From assembly GCA_944391615.1 (NCBI GenBank), contig CALXUE010000001.1, forward strand, positions 1 through 64,000: a stretch of 64,000 nucleotides of DNA. Reading direction: 5' to 3'. The DNA is from an uncultured Alphaproteobacteria bacterium. Lineage in GTDB: Bacteria; Pseudomonadota; Alphaproteobacteria; RF32; CAG-239. Shown in pieces: positions 59,833 to 64,000 of this stretch. The notes under the pieces were generated by a model. It was given only the letters and a program-made list of their open reading frames with translations, was not told the DNA's origin and ran no database searches. The position numbers were made by a program, and so were the translations under genes. Each line of letters starts with the position of its first letter. Within the stretch, counting starts at the first letter, position 1.

Positions 59833-60508
59833 TATTGAGCAAAAATTTGCATTTCCGCTAAAGATAATCAAGTCTGCCCGCGCCCGCAAATTAACCTTAA
59901 GGATTGACACCAAAGAACGAATGGCAGTGTTAACTTTGCCGCGTTATTGCGCCCAAAAAAAGGCGGTAGAATTTGTAACCCATCATCAAGAATGGATAAA
60001 ATCTTCTTTAGCGCAAATACCTGCGGCAAAATCATTTCAAAACGGCGACAAAATATCTCTATTCGGGCAAGAAGTCACCATCAGCCATGAACCAAGCCGA
60101 AGACTGGGCGCCAAACAGGAAAATACCAAATTAATCGTCAGTGGCGAAAAAGAATTCATCAACCGCCGCGTCAAAGACTATATTAAGAAAAAAGCCGCAG
60201 AAGAATTTGGCAAACGCGCGCGCCGTTATGCTAAAAAGCTAGGAGTCAAAATACACGGCATCACCATTAAAGACACCAAATCCAGATGGGGCAGTTGCTC
60301 AACATTAAACAACCTTAACTTTAGCTGGCGCGTGGCCTTAGCGCCCAATTATGTTATAGATTATTTAATGGCGCACGAGGTTTCACACCTTGTTCATCAC
60401 GACCATTCCCCCAACTTTTGGCAAACCGTTAAAAGTTTGAATGCTGATTATGAAAAAGGAGAAAAATGGCTCAAAGACCACGGCAAAGAGTTATACAGTT
60501 ACGAATAA
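59798..60508 (+). CDS. YgjP-like M48-type metallopeptidase
   Basis: A 236-residue protein of the YgjP/DUF45 family. The zinc-binding HEVSHLVHHDHSPNFW (HExxH plus distal His) is near residues 190-205, with TKSRWGSCSTLNNLNFSW before it, the family signature. It is probably a cytoplasmic zinc protease or a WLM-like protein. The ATG overlaps the YcgN-like gene by 35 bases, suggesting coupled translation. Confidence 0.88.
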   Translation: MKITLLTGKTYNIEQKFAFPLKIIKSARARKLTLRIDTKERMAVLTLPRYCAQKKAVEFVTHHQEWIKSSLAQIPAAKSFQNGDKISLFGQEVTISHEPSRRLGAKQENTKLIVSGEKEFINRRVKDYIKKKAAEEFGKRARRYAKKLGVKIHGITIKDTKSRWGSCSTLNNLNFSWRVALAPNYVIDYLMAHEVSHLVHHDHSPNFWQTVKSLNADYEKGEKWLKDHGKELYSYE

Positions 60509-60515
60509 GCAAGAG

Positions 60516-60544
60516 TTGATTTTGGCAAAAAAGTACCCTATATT
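60516..60544 (+). promoter_or_regulatory. Promoter of the Bax-inhibitor-1-like gene
   Basis: TTGATT (60516-60521) and TATATT (60539-60544) with 17-base spacing. Confidence 0.55.
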
Positions 60545-60582
60545 AAATATAGTCACTGAAAAAAGATAGGAGAAAAAATCAG

Positions 60583-61308
60583 ATGATAAACAATACCCAA
60601 ATACAAGAAAGAACCGCCATAGATGAAGGCTTGAGAAATTATATGCTCAAAGTCTATAACTTCATGGCTGGCGGCTTGTGTGTAACAGCTTTGGCAGCTT
60701 ATGTGTTAATGAGCAGCCCATCATTTATGAAAATATTTTACAACTTTAACTCTGCCGGTTATGTCACCGGAATGTCCGCCTTGGGTTGGATAATATTATT
60801 TGCACCGTTGGTTATGGTATTTGCCTTTAACTGGGTTGTTGCCCGCGGCACACCTCAACAAGTCCAAATGCTCTTTTGGGGCTTTTCGGCAGTTATGGGC
60901 ATTTCATTAGCTCCGACCTTGATGATATACACCGGAGCCTCGGTTGCCCGCGTATTTTTAATCACGGCGGCTATGTTTGGCGGTATGAGTTTATACGGCT
61001 ACACCACGAAAAAAGACTTAAGCGGCATGGGCTCATTCTTAATCATGGGCGTATGGGGTATCGTCATTGCCTCAATTGTTAACTTGTTTATGCAAAGCCC
61101 AGGGTTGTCTTATGCAATTTCGATTATAGCTGTTATTGCCTTCACAGGCTTGACCGCTTATGACACCCAAAAGATTCGCCAAATCTATTTTTCTGGTGAC
61201 AGCAGCGATGTTTACACCAAAAAAGCGATATTGGGCGCATTGGAATTGTATTTAGATTTCATCAATATGTTTATAGCCTTGCTGAGATTATTCGGCGACC
61301 GCCGCTAA
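60583..61308 (+). CDS. Bax inhibitor-1 / YccA-YbhL family membrane protein
   Basis: A 241-residue protein with seven predicted helices. Family features are LRNYMLKVYNFMAGGLCVTALAAYV at the start, MSLYGYTTKKDLSGMGSFLIMG, and the C-terminal YDTQKIRQIY, ALELYLDFINMFIALLRLFGDRR. Bacterial members act as pH-sensitive calcium leak channels or interact with FtsH. ATAGGAGAAA is the Shine-Dalgarno sequence. Confidence 0.95.
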   Translation: MINNTQIQERTAIDEGLRNYMLKVYNFMAGGLCVTALAAYVLMSSPSFMKIFYNFNSAGYVTGMSALGWIILFAPLVMVFAFNWVVARGTPQQVQMLFWGFSAVMGISLAPTLMIYTGASVARVFLITAAMFGGMSLYGYTTKKDLSGMGSFLIMGVWGIVIASIVNLFMQSPGLSYAISIIAVIAFTGLTAYDTQKIRQIYFSGDSSDVYTKKAILGALELYLDFINMFIALLRLFGDRR

Positions 61309-61327
61309 TCTCTAAGCAAAAAAACAA

Positions 61328-61357
61328 AGCCGCAAGTTCAAAACTTGCGGTTTTTTT
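61328..61357. terminator. Bidirectional terminator between convergent genes
   Basis: CCGCAAGTT/AACTTGCGG stem followed by T7 on the plus strand and A-rich sequence on the other side. Confidence 0.85.
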
Positions 61358-61360
61358 ATG

Positions 61361-63169
61361 CTAAAACGGCAGCCATTTCCAACGTTTTATTTTAATGTGC
61401 TTACCAAACAAAATTAAAACAAAGCGTTTTTTCCGCCGATAAACAGATAAATATTTAGAATAAAAAATAGGCCAAACATCTTCATAATCATCTGCGCTAT
61501 GCGCCACGCTCAAACATCTGTTTAAAGCACCTAATTCTCGCATTTCACGCTTATTTAATGACAAAAGCAAATAATGATAAATCTGCAAAAAATCATTTAA
61601 AACAAATAATTTATAGTCTAAGAGTTCAGTCCGAGCAGTTAAAGAAAACTTCAAAAGATTCTCAGTATTATCCAAAGCAAGATTACATTTAAAATCTTCA
61701 TTATTTCCTTCCACAAAAACTGGAGCAAAAGAACCATCATCATTTTTTTTGACAGCTGCAATTGGATTTTCAGGAGAAGTAACATAACTTTCAATCACTG
61801 AAAATTCAGGTACTCCGCAATTAGGATAATTAACAGCATCAACATCTTTATAGCCGCACCAAAAATACAAGCCTAAAACAGAAGGTATAAATTTTTGCAA
61901 AAAACGCTGCGAAGTAGCACGTAAAGAATACGTATCGACAAGAGTCACCTCATCACCAAGCAGGTTCAAAGACCGTAAATAATCTTGATAAATAAGTTTT
62001 AATTTTTCAGCATATTTTTTCAACAAAGGTAATTTTTCATCAAACAAGGCTCTGAGCTGTTCATCTGATTTATGAGAAAAATCCAATTCAGAAGCAATTT
62101 CAGGAAAGTTTTTTTGATAAAACGCCAACGTTGACTTTAAATCACCGATAACAGTTCTTGTACCTTTACCATAATCCAAATCAATATTCCGCACAAGCAA
62201 CCTCGGAGCGTAAAGATAAGGGCAATTAAAAACGCCATCAACATTATATTTAGCCATAAACAATTTTTGCATCATATAACCATCACGCGCCACAAAAGCC
62301 ACATTTTTCAATTTTTTGGATTGCAACACATCATGCACAAAATCCACAAAGAAGTTAAGAACAAAAGCCCATGACATAGAAAATATTTTCTGATGTAACC
62401 CCAAGCCATCCCAAAATCCGTCTTTATAAAGCAGAGCCATAACCCCTAGTTGATAAGAGGCTTGATAACGAGCAATAACATTTTTCTTATTATTTTTCTT
62501 AACATTTTTCCAAAATTCATAAGCAAAAGTAAACCTTTTATCTTTCCAAAAATCCGCCATCAAATTCGGATAAGCCCAAGCATCTAAGCCTTTATTTTGA
62601 GCCTGAGCAATATCTGAATGCAAATTATCGCCGATATGCAGCCACTTGCATTGAGGTTCAATTTTCAATTTTTCACGCACAACATCAAAAAGTTTTCCGC
62701 TTCTTTTAGTAACCCCCTCTTCGGCAGAAACAAAAATCTCATCAAAACCATCCACGCCGTTTTTAGCAAGCAGCTTTACCAAAAAATCTTTGCTAAAATA
62801 CATATCAGAAATAATAATCACCCGTTTTTTCTGAGATTTAGCCTCATTGAAAGCTCGCACCATTTCCGAGTTAGGCGTAACAAAGTCAAGCTCAGCCTTT
62901 TCCTCCACACTTTGCATAAATTGCCACTTTTGTGGTAAAAGCGCATACATTTGTGCCAACAAAACATCTTCTTTAGCATTTTCGGCACGCAATTTTTTTG
63001 CCGCATCTTTGCGCGCCCGATACCAACCAATCACATCATATTTAACTTCTAGATATCTAAGTAAATCATCACCGGAAACAAAAGGCCGAAAAAGTAATGT
63101 ATCAAAAACATCAAAAGACACAACATCATAAAGAGAGAAATCAAATTGATTATTATTTAACTTGAGCAT
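61361..63169 (-). CDS. HAD-superfamily hydrolase with long C-terminal domain
   Basis: A 602-residue protein. The N-terminal 215 residues are a HAD phosphatase: VVSFDVFDTLLFRP (motif I Asp pair), VIIISDMYFSKDFL (motif II), and WLHIGDNLHSDI (motif IV). The rest is a helical domain seen in COG5610-like HAD proteins, often in capsule or glycan clusters. GGAGGTG upstream decides the start at 63169; the ATG four codons earlier contains that ribosome-binding site. No membrane helix. Substrate unknown. Confidence 0.85.
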   Translation of the reverse strand: MLKLNNNQFDFSLYDVVSFDVFDTLLFRPFVSGDDLLRYLEVKYDVIGWYRARKDAAKKLRAENAKEDVLLAQMYALLPQKWQFMQSVEEKAELDFVTPNSEMVRAFNEAKSQKKRVIIISDMYFSKDFLVKLLAKNGVDGFDEIFVSAEEGVTKRSGKLFDVVREKLKIEPQCKWLHIGDNLHSDIAQAQNKGLDAWAYPNLMADFWKDKRFTFAYEFWKNVKKNNKKNVIARYQASYQLGVMALLYKDGFWDGLGLHQKIFSMSWAFVLNFFVDFVHDVLQSKKLKNVAFVARDGYMMQKLFMAKYNVDGVFNCPYLYAPRLLVRNIDLDYGKGTRTVIGDLKSTLAFYQKNFPEIASELDFSHKSDEQLRALFDEKLPLLKKYAEKLKLIYQDYLRSLNLLGDEVTLVDTYSLRATSQRFLQKFIPSVLGLYFWCGYKDVDAVNYPNCGVPEFSVIESYVTSPENPIAAVKKNDDGSFAPVFVEGNNEDFKCNLALDNTENLLKFSLTARTELLDYKLFVLNDFLQIYHYLLLSLNKREMRELGALNRCLSVAHSADDYEDVWPIFYSKYLSVYRRKKRFVLILFGKHIKIKRWKWLPF

Positions 63170-63247
63170 TGCCACCTCCATAAATACTATATTAACAAAT
63201 CAAGAGGCAAGCAAGTTTTTAAACAACCTTTTCCGATAATTTTTCAC

Positions 63248-63276
63248 TTGACAAAACCAAGGCTTAACACTATAAA
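63248..63276 (+). promoter_or_regulatory. rpmH-rnpA-yidD promoter
   Basis: TTGACA (63248-63253) and TATAAA (63271-63276) with 17-base spacing, close to consensus. Confidence 0.75.
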
Positions 63277-63368
63277 AAAGGAGATTCCGAGGCTCAGGCA
63301 CATAGCCTGAACTTAACTAATAATAATAACCAGAGGCAGACAGCCTCACATTTAACCGGAGAAATGAA

Positions 63369-63503
63369 ATGAAACGTACCTATCAACCAAGTAAATTGGT
63401 CAGAGCACGCCGCCATGGTTTCCGTGCCCGCATGGCAACCAAAAACGGTCGTAAAGTATTGTCAGCTCGTCGCGCTAGAGGACGTGCAAAAATTTCAGCA
63501 TAA
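63369..63503 (+). CDS. rpmH: 50S ribosomal protein L34
   Basis: The smallest 50S protein, 44 residues: [22 protein letters not shown] followed by [22 protein letters not shown], fully conserved in pattern. A CCGGAGAA ribosome-binding site precedes the second of two nearby ATG codons, which is the one that gives the right protein. It leads rnpA and yidD, the usual order near many replication origins. Confidence 0.97.
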   Translation: MKRTYQPSKLVRARRHGFRARMATKNGRKVLSARRARGRAKISA

Positions 63504-63517
63504 AGCTATTTAAGCAT

Positions 63518-63910
63518 ATGGAAATTTTCACGATAAAAAAACGTAAAGAGTTTTTAAGAGTCGCCGGCAAAGGACAGAAGGTGGTAACATCCTCGCTCGT
63601 ATTGCAGGCGGCTCAAAATTTATGTTTGGAAGAAAACAAACGTTTTGTGGGTTACACCACCACAAAAAAAATCGGCAAAGCGCACATTCGCAACCGAGCC
63701 CGCCGCCGTCTAAGAGCTGCGGTAAGACAGGTTTTTCCTTCACTTTCGCAGCCCCAAACAAGTTATGTTTTAATCGGACGCCGCAACACAGCCGATTGCG
63801 CATTCACCAAACTCTGCAAAGATTTAACCTACGCCCTAAAAAAAATACATTCGGCTCCAAATACATCAGCGGAGAAGAACAATGAACAACCGCTTGAAAC
63901 AATTGCTTAA
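63518..63910 (+). CDS. rnpA: Ribonuclease P protein component
   Basis: RnpA helps the RNase P ribozyme bind pre-tRNA. The 130-residue protein has [15 protein letters not shown] at the start, [26 protein letters not shown] (the RNR basic motif) and a final helix. It starts 14 bases after rpmH and overlaps yidD by 29 bases. Confidence 0.95.
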   Translation: MEIFTIKKRKEFLRVAGKGQKVVTSSLVLQAAQNLCLEENKRFVGYTTTKKIGKAHIRNRARRRLRAAVRQVFPSLSQPQTSYVLIGRRNTADCAFTKLCKDLTYALKKIHSAPNTSAEKNNEQPLETIA

Positions 63911-64000
63911 AAGCATATTTATAGCCCCGATAAGATTTTATCAATATTTTATATCTCCTTTATTTCCGGGCGTGTGCCGTTATCGCCCCACCTGTTCGCA
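63882..64000 (+). CDS. yidD: Membrane protein insertion efficiency factor YidD, N-terminal part
   Basis: The gene runs off the right edge. The 39 visible residues, [21 protein letters not shown] then [16 protein letters not shown], are typical of YidD (amphipathic helix followed by CRYxPTCS). YidD assists membrane insertion alongside YidC, whose gene normally follows. GGAGAAGAA is its Shine-Dalgarno sequence, inside rnpA. Confidence 0.93.
   Translation, partial: MNNRLKQLLKSIFIAPIRFYQYFISPLFPGVCRYRPTCS

Overview
This window looks like the chromosome of an uncultured, AT-leaning alphaproteobacterium, plausibly of a host-associated or gut lineage. The phylum-level call rests on three things: the gene order kdsD-lptC-lptA-lptB-rpoN-hpf-ptsN, a long FtsZ with a C-terminal tail ending in an IPSFLRRR-type peptide, and clusters of GANTC (CcrM-type) sites in promoter regions. 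The finer lineage is inference, because no rRNA is present.

Layout. 0-3.3 kb: the str operon (rpsL-rpsG-fusA, then the tuf start) on the minus strand. 3.7-5.1 kb: a small membrane protein and two lipoproteins. 5.2-11.1 kb: lipopolysaccharide precursor and transport genes (kdsD, lptCAB) joined to rpoN, hpf and ptsN. 11.2-20.2 kb: a reduced division and wall cluster (mraY, ftsW, murG, murB, ftsQ, ftsA, ftsZ) lacking murD, murC and ddl. 20.2-25 kb: accessory genes. 25.1-33.5 kb: rpoC and rpoB. 33.8-37.8 kb: more accessory genes. 38.2-42.7 kb: rplL, rplJ, rplA, rplK, mscL, nusG, secE. 42.9-45.3 kb: a tRNA-Trp locus with repeated tRNA 3' ends, a peptidase E gene, a frameshifted zinc-ribbon gene and paired palindromes. 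45.3-51 kb: a membrane pyrophosphatase, a glycosyltransferase-like protein and an LTA-synthase-like protein. 51-55.5 kb: MATE exporter, two DUF805 proteins, an AlkD-like protein. 55.6-64 kb: tRNA-Arg, rpmB, dnaB, two YcgN-like proteins, a YgjP-like metallopeptidase, a Bax-inhibitor-1 protein, a HAD protein, and rpmH-rnpA-yidD.

The ribosomal-protein/RNA-polymerase region is normally compact. Here it is broken into separate transcription units (secE-nusG, rplK-rplA, rplJ-rplL, rpoB-rpoC, rpsL-rpsG-fusA), each with its own visible promoter and most with a terminator, and accessory genes sit between them.

The most unusual signal is how many accessory genes are built. At least a dozen are small, self-contained units: a TTGACA-like promoter, an AT-rich leader holding TATTATT about 16-30 bases before the start codon, no Shine-Dalgarno sequence, one short gene, and usually a strong terminator. 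Housekeeping genes here mostly have ordinary Shine-Dalgarno sequences. Four of these units encode diverged members of one DUF1566/C-type-lectin-like family. Others encode tiny membrane proteins or peptides of 30-34 residues. A pair of 91-base palindromes downstream of hppA shows compensatory base changes in its stems, which points to a structured RNA or mobile palindrome.
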